From NCBI GenBank assembly GCA_003131925.1, contig PKWC01000033.1, positions 1,537-14,083 on the forward strand: a stretch of DNA of 12,547 bases, in the 5' to 3' direction. This DNA comes from Alphaproteobacteria bacterium. Lineage in GTDB: Bacteria > Pseudomonadota > Alphaproteobacteria > Micropepsales > Micropepsaceae. A model generated the notes under the pieces. It had not been told where the DNA came from and did not search any database. It saw only the letters and a list, made by a program, of their open reading frames with translations. This document shows positions 1 through 5,425 of the stretch, piece after piece (the first letter of the stretch is position 1; every line of letters begins with the position of its first letter). Made by a program: the position numbers and the translations under genes.

Positions 1-106
1 GCGTCCCCCTTCACGCGGCAATGAGCGGACGATTGTCCAATTCGTCATGGGCAAGGCGGGGATGAATGGAGGGATAGCGCGCGCTGAAGGCCGGTTGCGT
101 GGCTGG

Positions 107-893
107 TCAGCCGCCGCGCAGAAGCTTCAGATAGCCGCGTTCGACGAGTGCAATCGAGTCGTGGATCAGACGGTTGGCCGCGCGCCGGGCATGGGAGTCT
201 TTCCACTCGACCGATGGAAGTTGGGCCTGAGCAGAACGCAAAACTTGTTCGGCGATGTCGCGAGGGCTACCGCCCTCCTCGTGAATGTCGAAGGTGTGAA
301 GAAGCTGAACGAGCCGGCGCTTGCGCTGCGTCGTCAGTCGGAGCGCCCGGGGGAGAAGGCCGATGGTTTGGCCGCCCAGCCGGCGTATGAAGCGCGACGC
401 GACATCGAGTCGAAGATCGACCGATGCCGCGCCTAGCGGCAGGAGAATCATGGGGCGCCGAATAGCCAGATCGCTGCAGAGCCGGATGTGAAGCTCGCCC
501 GACCCATCGACGATTACGACCTCCCGGCCCTCGTCATCGGTTCGGTCAGCGACAATCGTGCCGAGTTGGGATGGGGCGAGGGCTACAGGCGCAAACCCGC
601 TCGGCGCCGCATCGAGCAGCAGCGTGCCGGGCGATAGTTCCGGCAGCCAGGTGACGGGTTCGGAGCCGACCGGAATGCTCGGGTCGTGGGCGAAACCGCA
701 ACCCCCATCGCCGGGCGAAATCCGCGCGAACGGACTCCGCATCGACATGATCGCGCGCGATCTGGCGCTGGATTTGGGCGTAGTCGCGCCGGTAATCGGC
801 GTTGCGGCGCAGGAATTCGGCGGCGAAGCCGGGGCGTTCGAGGCGATTCAAGTGATCGATCGTCTCCGGCGCGCGCCAATACTCTGTCGGCAT
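107..893 (-). CDS. fseA: FseA-like excision activator, made by +1 ribosomal frameshift (DUF2285 C-terminus)
   Basis: Two overlapping minus-strand frames make one protein. Frame 1 starts at 893 with a good Shine-Dalgarno (GAGAGG, 7 nt spacing). It encodes a regulator-like domain of about 67 residues ending in RRWGLRF, then runs on in low-complexity Arg-rich sequence to a stop at 546-548. Frame 2 (stop 107-109) has the DUF2285 signature near its C-terminus (PRDIAEQV, RRAANRLIHDSIALVERGY, LKLLRGG). Its only upstream ATGs (748, 742) lack a Shine-Dalgarno. A +1 shift at codon 67 (TTT then C) gives RWGLRF-AHDPS and a 261-aa protein, a normal length for single-frame DUF2285 regulators. In ICEMlSymR7A the homologous pair msi172/msi171 is fused by tRNA-Phe slippage from UUU to UUC, giving FseA, which activates the excisionase gene rdfS. 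That the same happens here is inference. The alternative is a disrupted gene or a sequencing indel in the nearby G5 run (702-706). Confidence 0.85.
692..695 (-). promoter_or_regulatory. Putative +1 programmed frameshift site (UUU-C) in fseA
   Basis: On the minus strand the zero frame reads CGG TTT CGC at codons 66-68 of the upstream frame. Sliding one base turns TTT into TTC, and decoding continues GCC CAC GAC (AHD) into the DUF2285 frame. This matches the published FseA mechanism. The other three Phe codons of the first 67 residues (F23, F27, F59) are all TTC, so the TTT stands out in a GC-rich gene. The slip keeps the conserved RWGLRF motif intact, whereas deleting one G from the upstream G5 run would replace L-R-F by C-G-F. 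No stop codon follows in the zero frame until 546-548, so this is not an RF2-type site. Confidence 0.75.
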
Positions 894-911
894 GGCGTTT
901 CCTCTCGTCTT

Positions 912-930
912 GCTCCCCTATTCGGGGAGC
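912..930 (-). other. 7-bp perfect hairpin just upstream of the fseA ribosome binding site
   Basis: GCTCCCC-N5-GGGGAGC is a perfect 7-bp inverted repeat. On the minus strand it ends 5 nt before the GAGAGG Shine-Dalgarno of fseA. It could be an operator, a translational control hairpin, or the end of the qseM transcript, although no T-run follows. It does not look like a canonical TraR tra box. Confidence 0.45.
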
Positions 931-1018
931 TTCAGAGCATCCGAAAACGCAGTCTTTGCGCTAGACCCTATGATTGCATCGCGTGTGACGACAACTCGTA
1001 CAACAGGCTTGCGGCGGC

Positions 1019-1282
1019 TCACTGCACCCGTGGCTCGAGCAGGTGATGATAGCCGGTTTCGGTCATCCAGCGGGCGCGCGCCAGGTGGCTCTCATGGACG
1101 ATCTTGGCGCGGCAGGGCTCTTGCGCTGGATCGACCCCAAAGAGCACCAGCACGACCTCTCGCCAGTCAGCGCCCTCTTCCTCGGCCATCAACAACCGAA
1201 GGTATATCGCCAGATGCTGCTCATCATAGGTGTTCACGCGGTCGGTAAGCGGCGGCCGGTCATAGAAAGGCGCCTCGGTCAT
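1019..1282 (-). CDS. qseM: QseM-like quorum-sensing antiactivator (small DUF2285 protein)
   Basis: An 87-aa protein made almost entirely of the compact DUF2285-type core: PPLTDRVNTYDEQHLAIYL (residues 10-28), LLMAEEEGADWREVVLVLFG (30-49), then ESHLARARWMTETGYHHLL (64-82). This is the family of QseM from ICEMlSymR7A. QseM binds and inhibits the LuxR-type activator TraR and also FseA, so the element stays integrated in most cells. The start is preceded by GGGGGAAAG about 7 nt upstream. The gene lies 125 bp upstream of fseA on the same strand and is divergent from the HTH gene, the linkage expected for QseM and QseC. No TraR or TraI is in the window. The family assignment is firm; the antiactivator role is inferred from homology and context. 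Confidence 0.85.
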   Translation of the reverse strand: MTEAPFYDRPPLTDRVNTYDEQHLAIYLRLLMAEEEGADWREVVLVLFGVDPAQEPCRAKIVHESHLARARWMTETGYHHLLEPRVQ

Positions 1283-1462
1283 TGCGATCTTTCCCCCGTC
1301 GAGATCAAAGCAATGGAGTAGGGATTCATTTACCGCAAATTTTAACAGACTTCGCGCCCGATTAAGCCAGCGCCGCGATGCTTATGGCGCATCACGTTGC
1401 TCAAGTTGACGGTGCAGGAGCGCTCGGAACCAGGAATGAATAGCATAACCCCCGCACGAATC

Positions 1463-1491
1463 GGAACGATCGTTCCTGGAACGATGATTCC
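1463..1491. promoter_or_regulatory. Tandem palindromic operators between qseM and qseC (putative QseC sites)
   Basis: Two 14-bp sites are separated by one base. The first, GGAACGATCGTTCC (1463-1476), is a perfect palindrome. The second, GGAACGATGATTCC (1478-1491), is a near-palindrome sharing the GGAACGAT half. Outer arms ATCGGAA (1460-1466) and TTCCGAT (1488-1494) also pair. They lie 22-50 bp upstream of the HTH gene start, where an autorepressor would act. In ICEMlSymR7A, QseC represses itself and both activates and represses qseM. Binding here is inferred. Confidence 0.7.
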
Positions 1492-1512
1492 GATATCGGC
1501 TCCATCGTTGCC

Positions 1513-1764
1513 ATGGATCTCAAGGAGGTTGTGGCGATCAATCTGCGTCGGTTGCGTCATGCAAAAAGAATGACGCAAGAAGAGTTGGCCGAACGGGCCG
1601 GGTTGAGCGCCCGGTACATTGGCGCGATCGAGCGCGCCGACGTGTCGGCGAGCGTCACGGTGCTGGGTCAGGTAGCCGAAGCGCTGGAGGCGGAGGCGGC
1701 CGAGTTGGTGCGAGGCCCTCATCGAAAAGGTAACTCGGCGGTCTCGGCCGAGCCTCAAGAATAG
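1513..1764 (+). CDS. qseC: QseC-like XRE-family transcriptional regulator
   Basis: An 83-aa Cro/C1-type helix-turn-helix protein. The domain covers about residues 8-66 (INLRRLRHAKRMTQEELAE, AGLSARYIGAIERA, LGQVAEALE); the recognition helix is about residues 31-40. The tail is short and polar. It is the only gene at this end on the plus strand and is divergent from qseM, with a 230-bp intergenic region holding a tandem palindrome pair directly upstream. No Shine-Dalgarno precedes the ATG (the upstream bases are ATCGTTGCC) and no better start is available, so translation may be leaderless or weak. That would suit a low-copy regulator. By analogy with ICEMlSymR7A it would set whether qseM is on or off, and hence whether the element can excise. 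Family certain; orthology inferred from position and partners. Confidence 0.85.
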   Translation: MDLKEVVAINLRRLRHAKRMTQEELAERAGLSARYIGAIERADVSASVTVLGQVAEALEAEAAELVRGPHRKGNSAVSAEPQE

Positions 1765-1837
1765 CGTCTTCGCGCCGTGCGCCTCTGGGTTCGACCTGGG
1801 CCGACGGCGGTCGAGGAACCCTCGCAAAATAGAAGCG

Positions 1838-1868
1838 ATGCCCCGCCCGGACTAGCCGGACGGGGCAT
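1838..1868 (-). terminator. Rho-independent-like terminator of the DUF736 gene
   Basis: A 13-bp stem (1838-1850 with 1856-1868) closes a 5-nt loop. It pairs fully on the minus strand with one G-U and is followed by CGCTTCTATTTT. It lies 12 bp past the DUF736 stop. The stem is nearly as good in the other direction (one C-A mismatch), so it may also end qseC transcription. Confidence 0.75.
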
Positions 1869-1879
1869 TGTAGGCGGGG

Positions 1880-2206
1880 TCAGTCGCTCCGGCGACCGTT
1901 GGGGCGGGACCAGATCAGGCTGTAGCCCTCGCCGTCCTCATCGTCGAACAGGTTGGCGAAGATCGGGGCGGTGAAGCTCGGATCGTCGAGCTTGAGGCCC
2001 AGATAGTCGCGGCCCTCGTTGGAGCGCTTGGCCCAGGCGGCGCCGATCTCGACCCGGCCGACATAAACGCGGTGGCTGGGGCTGTTGTCGCCGGAGCGGT
2101 TGGTTTCGGGGACGATCCGGACGTTCTTGGCCTGGACCGAGAGGGTGACGATCGCGCCGGTGAATTCGTTCGAGCCGGACTTCTTGAAGGTGCCGATGGT
2201 CGCCAT
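1880..2206 (-). CDS. DUF736 family protein
   Basis: A 108-aa protein. It opens with MATIGTFKKSGSNEFTGAIV and continues with the family pattern: VRIVP (29-33), HRVYVGRVEIGAAWAK (45-60), RDYLGLKLDDPSFTAPIFANL (66-86) and YSLIWSRPN near the end. The chosen ATG at 2206 has AAGGAG 8 nt upstream; the upstream in-frame ATG at 2245 would add an Arg-rich tail absent from the family. DUF736 proteins are small, soluble, of unknown function and very common on alphaproteobacterial plasmids and ICEs. The gene has its own leader with an unusual inverted repeat about 120 nt upstream and its own terminator, so it is probably monocistronic. The leader resembles that of the DUF2493 gene. Confidence 0.93.
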   Translation of the reverse strand: MATIGTFKKSGSNEFTGAIVTLSVQAKNVRIVPETNRSGDNSPSHRVYVGRVEIGAAWAKRSNEGRDYLGLKLDDPSFTAPIFANLFDDEDGEGYSLIWSRPNGRRSD

Positions 2207-2241
2207 GGTAGTTCTCCTTGATCTCTGTTTCCGAGCCCGCA

Positions 2242-2259
2242 CCATTGCGGCCTCGATGG
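2242..2259 (-). promoter_or_regulatory. Shared 18-bp leader box, copy A (DUF736)
   Basis: On the plus strand this reads CCATTGCGGCCTCGATGG, with CCAT/ATGG ends forming a dyad. It lies 35 nt upstream of the DUF736 start. The equivalent position of the DUF2493 leader carries the same box with 15 of 18 bases identical, and similarity continues for about 10 more bases. Function unknown. Confidence 0.5.
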
Positions 2260-2321
2260 TGATCGAAGGGCCGGAGGCGATCGACGGCGCACCCCGAAGG
2301 GGCTCGACAGCAAAGGAGGGG

Positions 2322-2370
2322 CTTTCTTGTCTCGCGAGGAATGACGGCGCGAGCCGGCAGGGGAAGAAAG
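2322..2370 (-). repeat. Inverted repeat with conserved 35-nt loop, copy A (DUF736 leader)
   Basis: Perfect 7-bp arms CTTTCTT (2322-2328) and AAGAAAG (2364-2370) enclose exactly 35 nt. On the minus strand the loop ends in TCGCGAGAC, directly abutting the AAGAAAG arm. Copy B, upstream of the DUF2493 gene, has different arms but the same loop length and the same loop end. The element's near edge is 115 nt upstream of the DUF736 start. Confidence 0.55.
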
Positions 2371-2807
2371 TTTTGACGCCGCTGTTGCGCCATAGGCGGT
2401 CGAGGCTTTAGCCGGCCTTCGGCCAGATCAGTCCATCGAAGAGGCCGTTCGGTGCGCTCGGCCTGACAGAGCTGACATCAAGGGGAACGTGGCGATTTTC
2501 GAGTCACCGCGGAGGTTGGCCGGTGAATTCGACGGTAATCCGGCCCCCGTCCTGGCCACCAACGGATCTCCTGCTTCGGAGACCAAGCTCCGGCTGCACG
2601 CCCCGTCACGCGCTTCGTTGGCCATATCCGTAAGACGTCGCCACCTCCGCCATGCCGCCTCAACAACCCGCCACGACGCCCGGTACTCTGCGATTTATCG
2701 GGTGAGCTTCGACGCCAGTCGGCCCTCACTCCGCGTTCGACGACGAGGATCGCGAGCATACGGAATGCGTGATCTGGCCCGCCCCAACGGCCGTCGACGT
2801 GATGATG
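2371..2807. other. Gene-poor spacer
   Basis: Beyond the DUF736 leader (2207-2370) these roughly 440 bases hold no convincing gene. Open frames are present on both strands but show no family resemblance, Shine-Dalgarno or codon bias. No hairpin with a T-run is seen after the membrane-protein stop at 2808. Confidence 0.5.
2428..2625 (-). other. Unsupported 65-codon open frame, possible relic
   Basis: A 65-codon frame (MANEARDGACSRSLVSEAG...) with no Shine-Dalgarno and no recognisable domain. An overlapping minus frame (2478-2759) is equally open, so coding status cannot be decided. The stretch is bounded by the DUF736 leader and the membrane-protein gene, and may be a remnant of a lost insertion. 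I see no IS or intron boundaries. Confidence 0.15.
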
Positions 2808-3248
2808 TCAGCCCCGCGCTAAGCCCTGTCCGGCTGGTCCGGGCGCGGCCATTCCGGTGAAGCGGACGAACGCCGTGACGCTGACGGCGATTGCGCCGAT
2901 GACAGCGAAGATCGTCTGCCAGGTGGGTGAAGGCATCGCCATCTGGGCGATTCCATGCGTGGCGCTGTAGCCAGCGACGGTGGCGGGCGCGACATAGAGA
3001 AGGATGATCAGGAGCCGAGCCCACGCCCATGGCACAACGGCGAGCGCAAGCTGGCCAAGGCCAAAGGTGACGCCGCCGGCTACAAGACCCACGGCAATGC
3101 CGCCGAGCACGCCGGCCCCCGTGTGAAAGGCCCAGATGCCGATCGTCAGACCGGCGAAAAACGGCAACGCAAATACAGCGAGGGTGAACAGCAGCCAGCA
3201 GATAAAGCCAATGCCGACGATGACGAGGAGTGGTCCGAAGATGATCAT
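2808..3248 (-). CDS. Four-helix membrane protein, unknown function
   Basis: A 146-aa hydrophobic protein, in frame from an ATG with GGAG 9 nt upstream. Hydrophobic stretches lie at about residues 4-36 (IGFICWLLFTLAVFALPFF), 44-70 (GGIAVGLVAGGVTFGLGQLAL), 78-98 (LLIILLYVAPATVAGY) and 112-130 (TIFAVIGAIAVSVTAFVRF), giving about four membrane segments. There is no charged catalytic motif and no cleavable signal peptide is obvious. The tail is Gly/Pro-rich and cytoplasmic or periplasmic. From memory, similar proteins recur beside DUF736, DUF2493 and Toprim genes on alphaproteobacterial mobile elements, but none has an assigned function. It stands alone, with about 150 bp to the next gene upstream. 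Confidence 0.85.
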   Translation of the reverse strand: MIIFGPLLVIVGIGFICWLLFTLAVFALPFFAGLTIGIWAFHTGAGVLGGIAVGLVAGGVTFGLGQLALAVVPWAWARLLIILLYVAPATVAGYSATHGIAQMAMPSPTWQTIFAVIGAIAVSVTAFVRFTGMAAPGPAGQGLARG

Positions 3249-3332
3249 GGCGGTGTACTCCGTGAGATAAAGGTCTGACGGTCGCGCCTTCCACCACCAC
3301 CACGGCGCGAGCCTGAGTATAGCCGCAAACAG

Positions 3333-3363
3333 GCGCCAGTGGGAGTGGGAATCCCGCTGGCGC
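3333..3363 (-). terminator. Hairpin after the 55-aa membrane gene, probable terminator
   Basis: Twelve-bp arms GCGCCAGTGGGA (3333-3344) and TCCCGCTGGCGC (3352-3363), with one mismatch or G-U, enclose 7 nt. It lies 33 bp past the stop of the minus-strand 55-aa gene. The minus-strand continuation is CTGTTTGC, only a weak T-run. Confidence 0.55.
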
Positions 3364-3396
3364 TCTGAGGTTCAGCGTGCGTGGCGGTTGGCCCCT

Positions 3397-3564
3397 TCAT
3401 GGTTGGAAGGGATCGAATTCGTGGATGACGGCGGCGGGATCGCCGTCATATTCGGCGGCCAGCATGACGCCGAAGTTGCCAGCGTCAGCATGAAAGACGA
3501 CGACGCAGACCATGAGAGTGATGGCGAGGTTCCAGCCGTTAGCGAATGCGAGGGCTTGAGACAT
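3397..3564 (-). CDS. Small single-pass membrane protein, unknown function
   Basis: A 55-aa protein starting MSQALAFANGWNLAITLMVC at the ATG at 3564, which has a strong AGGAG 8 nt upstream. Longer in-frame starts (3639, 3671) have no such site. One membrane segment covers about residues 12-28 (LAITLMVCVVVFHADAG). A more polar tail follows (GVMLAAEYDGDPAAVIHEFD), probably outside the membrane. A 7-bp hairpin (3586-3602) sits just upstream of the ribosome binding site, and a terminator-like stem follows the stop, so it looks like its own transcription unit. I do not recognise a named family. The clean start site, tail composition and flanking signals argue that it is real despite its size. Confidence 0.65.
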   Translation of the reverse strand: MSQALAFANGWNLAITLMVCVVVFHADAGNFGVMLAAEYDGDPAAVIHEFDPFQP

Positions 3565-3585
3565 TGATCCGGCTCCTGTGCTGAG

Positions 3586-3602
3586 GCGGGGACCATCCCC
3601 GC
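3586..3602 (-). other. 7-bp hairpin in the leader of the 55-aa gene
   Basis: GCGGGGA-CCA-TCCCCGC is a perfect 7-bp stem with a 3-nt loop. On the minus strand it ends 8 nt before the AGGAG of the 55-aa gene, the same arrangement as the hairpin before fseA. It may influence translation or mark a regulatory dyad. Confidence 0.35.
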
Positions 3603-3884
3603 GCGACAGGCGCCCGATGTGTTCGGCCGAGGGCCGCAATCACCGCGAAGGCGAAGACGCAGCGGCGGCACGCTTCGCGTAAGCCGACCCTTTACGGGTT
3701 GATGGCGTCAGGTCCTCGGCCGGACCAAGGATCAGCGCTGATAGACGCGGGGTGGCGCTCGCCGGCAGGAGCCGCCACTCAAAGGCCGTCGCGGACAATG
3801 CATGGAACCTCGTTGTCCTCACGGTGCGCTGGCCGATCGGCTAAGGTGTGCTTACGAGTCGACATGATAGTTGAGGCATGCGGC
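3603..3884. other. Intergenic region between divergent small genes
   Basis: Divergent spacer between the 55-aa minus gene and the 69-aa plus gene, so it must hold both promoters. I find no consensus -35/-10 pair that stands out. A 60-codon minus frame (3640-3822) is present but lacks a Shine-Dalgarno and family resemblance. Confidence 0.4.
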
Positions 3885-4094
3885 ATGGCGGAATTCACGG
3901 GACGCGACCTGCACCTGGTGAAGAAGGCGCTCGCCATTGCGGTACTGGCGATCGAGCGGCAGCCGGGGCCGTTTCAATCGGTGTCCGATCAGAGCGATAT
4001 GAAGGCGCTGCTCGACAGCCTGATCGAGAATGATACGGAGTTGGCGCACTATGCTCGCGCGGCCCGGATCGCGGTGACGGGTGAACCGAACTGA
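3885..4094 (+). CDS. Small conserved hypothetical protein
   Basis: A 69-aa protein beginning MAEFTGRDLHLVKKALAIAV and ending HYARAARIAVTGEPN. It starts at the ATG at 3885, which has TTGAGG 8 nt upstream; the longer frame from 3699 would add an Arg/Ser-rich stretch with no family character. It is predicted mostly alpha-helical, soluble and mildly acidic in its second half (SDQSDMKALLDSLIENDTEL). I recall near-identical small proteins on alphaproteobacterial mobile elements but no function. It is the only plus-strand gene in the centre of the window and converges on the DUF2493 gene. Confidence 0.7.
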   Translation: MAEFTGRDLHLVKKALAIAVLAIERQPGPFQSVSDQSDMKALLDSLIENDTELAHYARAARIAVTGEPN

Positions 4095-4129
4095 AAGGCG
4101 GTCTTGCGGAAAGCCGGTGATCCGCCTTT
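4094..4129 (+). terminator. Possible terminator after the 69-aa gene
   Basis: AAAGGCGG (4094-4101), overlapping the TGA stop, pairs with CCGCCTTT (4122-4129) across a 20-nt loop. The large loop and short T-run make this a weak candidate. Confidence 0.35.
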
Positions 4130-4141
4130 GCGGTTCGACGT

Positions 4142-4153
4142 CAATACGTATTG
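4142..4153. other. 12-bp perfect AT-rich palindrome
   Basis: CAATACGTATTG is a perfect 12-bp palindrome between the two convergent genes at 4094 and 4168. It stands out as AT-rich in GC-rich DNA. No function is evident. Confidence 0.3.
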
Positions 4154-4155
4154 AG

Positions 4156-4179
4156 AAAAGGCGGCGCTCACGCGCCGCC
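4156..4179 (-). terminator. Terminator of the DUF2493 gene with the stop codon in the loop
   Basis: On the minus strand GGCGGCGC-GTGA-GCGCCGCC forms an 8-bp perfect stem with a 4-nt loop, followed by TTTTCTC. The TGA stop codon (4168-4170) lies in the loop, so the gene ends inside its own terminator. Confidence 0.8.
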
Positions 4180-5097
4180 GAACTTCCAGACCGGGATGCC
4201 GAGCTTCTTCGCCTTGTCGGCGAGGTTGTCCTGGATGCCGGTGCCAGGGAAGTGCAGGACGCCGATCGGCAGGGTCTCCAGCAATGTGTCGTTGCGCTTG
4301 AACGGTGCGGCTTTGGCGTGCTTCGTCCAGTCGGGTTTGAAGGCGATCTGCGTGACCTTGCGGTTGTCGGCCCATTTGGCGGCAATCAGCTCGGCGCCCT
4401 TGGGCGATCCGCCGTGCAGCAGCACCATGTCCGGGTGCTTGGCGTGGACCTGATCGAGCTTCGCCCAGACCAGCCGGTGGTCGTTGAAGTCGAGCCCGCC
4501 GGTGAGTGCGACCTTCGGACCCGGGGGGAGGAGCACCTGGTTCGCCGCGCGCTTCTTCGCCGCCAGGAAGTCGCGGCTGTCGATCATCGCGGAGGTCAGA
4601 TTGCGATGGTTGACCTTCGAGCCGTTGCGCGGCCGCCAGGCCGAATGGATGTGATGCTCGAATTGGTCGGCCGCTTGATCGCGCATCAGCTCGAACGCGT
4701 TGCGGCGTTCGATGAGCGTCTGGCCTTCCGCCGTCAGGCGTTCCAGCTCAACGGATTTGACCTCGCTGCCGTCCTGTTCCCGTTGCGCGCGTTGCTGGGC
4801 CAGCTCGTTGTCGTCGAGTTCGCGTTCGATCCGTTCGATGGCGCGATGGAAGACATTCACCGTCGACCAGAGCAGGTCCTCAAGGTCGGGTTCGAGGCGA
4901 GTGTCAGCAAGCGCCACCACGAGGGCGTCGAAGATGTCGGAGATGCTGCCGGCGAGGATGTGCGCTTCGGGAAGCGGCCTGGGATCGGGCTCGTCGTTGA
5001 AGGGGCGGTAGCCATAGAGCTGGAGTTCGTGGAGGACCTGGTCGGTCGGGGATGAGCTGTGGTGCGGCTCGAAATCGTCGTCGTGGTTGGTGGTCAT
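4168..5097 (-). CDS. DUF2493 (SLOG superfamily) protein
   Basis: A 309-aa protein starting MTTNHDDDFEPH at 5097, with AAGGA 8 nt upstream; the in-frame ATG at 5142 lacks such a site. The N-terminal part is acidic. A charged, probably coiled-coil stretch covers about residues 75-155 (AIERIERELDDNELAQQRAQ, SVELERLTAEGQTLIERRNA). The C-terminal Rossmann-like DUF2493/YspA-type SLOG domain runs from about residue 193 to the end, with KVALTGGLDFNDHRLVW, MVLLHGGSPKGAELIAAKWA, FKPDW and GIPVWKF. SLOG proteins bind nucleotide-derived ligands, and some act in signalling or defence. The ligand here is unknown. The length and N-terminal extension are typical of the plasmid/ICE-borne alphaproteobacterial subgroup. 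The gene has its own terminator, and its leader shares motifs with that of the DUF736 gene. Confidence 0.92.
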   Translation of the reverse strand: MTTNHDDDFEPHHSSSPTDQVLHELQLYGYRPFNDEPDPRPLPEAHILAGSISDIFDALVVALADTRLEPDLEDLLWSTVNVFHRAIERIERELDDNELAQQRAQREQDGSEVKSVELERLTAEGQTLIERRNAFELMRDQAADQFEHHIHSAWRPRNGSKVNHRNLTSAMIDSRDFLAAKKRAANQVLLPPGPKVALTGGLDFNDHRLVWAKLDQVHAKHPDMVLLHGGSPKGAELIAAKWADNRKVTQIAFKPDWTKHAKAAPFKRNDTLLETLPIGVLHFPGTGIQDNLADKAKKLGIPVWKFGGA

Positions 5098-5126
5098 CGC
5101 GGCTTTCCTTGTCGGATCGGCCGCGC

Positions 5127-5144
5127 CCATCGCGGCCTTCATGG
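5127..5144 (-). promoter_or_regulatory. Shared 18-bp leader box, copy B (DUF2493)
   Basis: On the plus strand this reads CCATCGCGGCCTTCATGG, identical at 15 of 18 positions to copy A and 29 nt upstream of the DUF2493 start. The differences leave the CCAT/ATGG ends and the GCGGCCT core unchanged. Confidence 0.5.
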
Positions 5145-5220
5145 CGACGAAGGCGGCGGGCGGAACGGACTTGCACCCGCAGCGCAGCGGAGGGCCGAAG
5201 CCTCGGCGGAGGACCGAAGG

Positions 5221-5283
5221 GGGCCGACTATTTTGTCTCGCGATGTAAAGGCGGCTCCGCCGCCGACGGAAAATAGTCGGCCC
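5221..5283 (-). repeat. Inverted repeat with conserved 35-nt loop, copy B (DUF2493 leader)
   Basis: Perfect 14-bp arms GGGCCGACTATTTT (5221-5234) and AAAATAGTCGGCCC (5270-5283) enclose exactly 35 nt. On the minus strand the loop ends in TCGCGAGAC, as in copy A, and contains a further small GC-rich stem (5250-5261). Its near edge is 123 nt upstream of the DUF2493 start. The remaining intergenic bases to the Toprim gene stop (5284-5425) show no gene. Confidence 0.65.
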
Positions 5284-5425
5284 ACAAGGTTGCCGGTCCG
5301 GGCCGCTTGCTGCCCGATCGCCCTCTCAGAAGGCCGTGGGCGTGGTCCTCTCCGACGCTGAGGGAAAGCACGACCGCCGACCCTGTGGCGACGACGCCGG
5401 CGAACCGCCTCTCATCCCATTCCGG

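Noticed and set aside
702..706. Simple frameshift mutation or sequencing indel in the G5 run as the explanation for the split fseA
   Set aside because: Possible, but removing one G would give RWGCGF and lose the conserved LRF, whereas slipping at TTT-C keeps RWGLRF and matches the known FseA mechanism. Kept as the alternative to test.
1406..1446. TTGACG as a plus-strand -35 element for qseC
   Set aside because: No acceptable -10 at 16-18 bp spacing, and it lies about 100 bp from the start, upstream of the operators.
1342..1827. 161-codon minus-strand frame across the qseC gene and the qseM/qseC intergenic region
   Set aside because: It covers the operator region and the antisense of a clear helix-turn-helix gene. 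There is no family match.
4081..5055. Long plus-strand open frame (324 codons) opposite the DUF2493 gene
   Set aside because: It is the antisense frame of a well-supported minus-strand gene in GC-rich DNA. Its translation has no family features and no Shine-Dalgarno.
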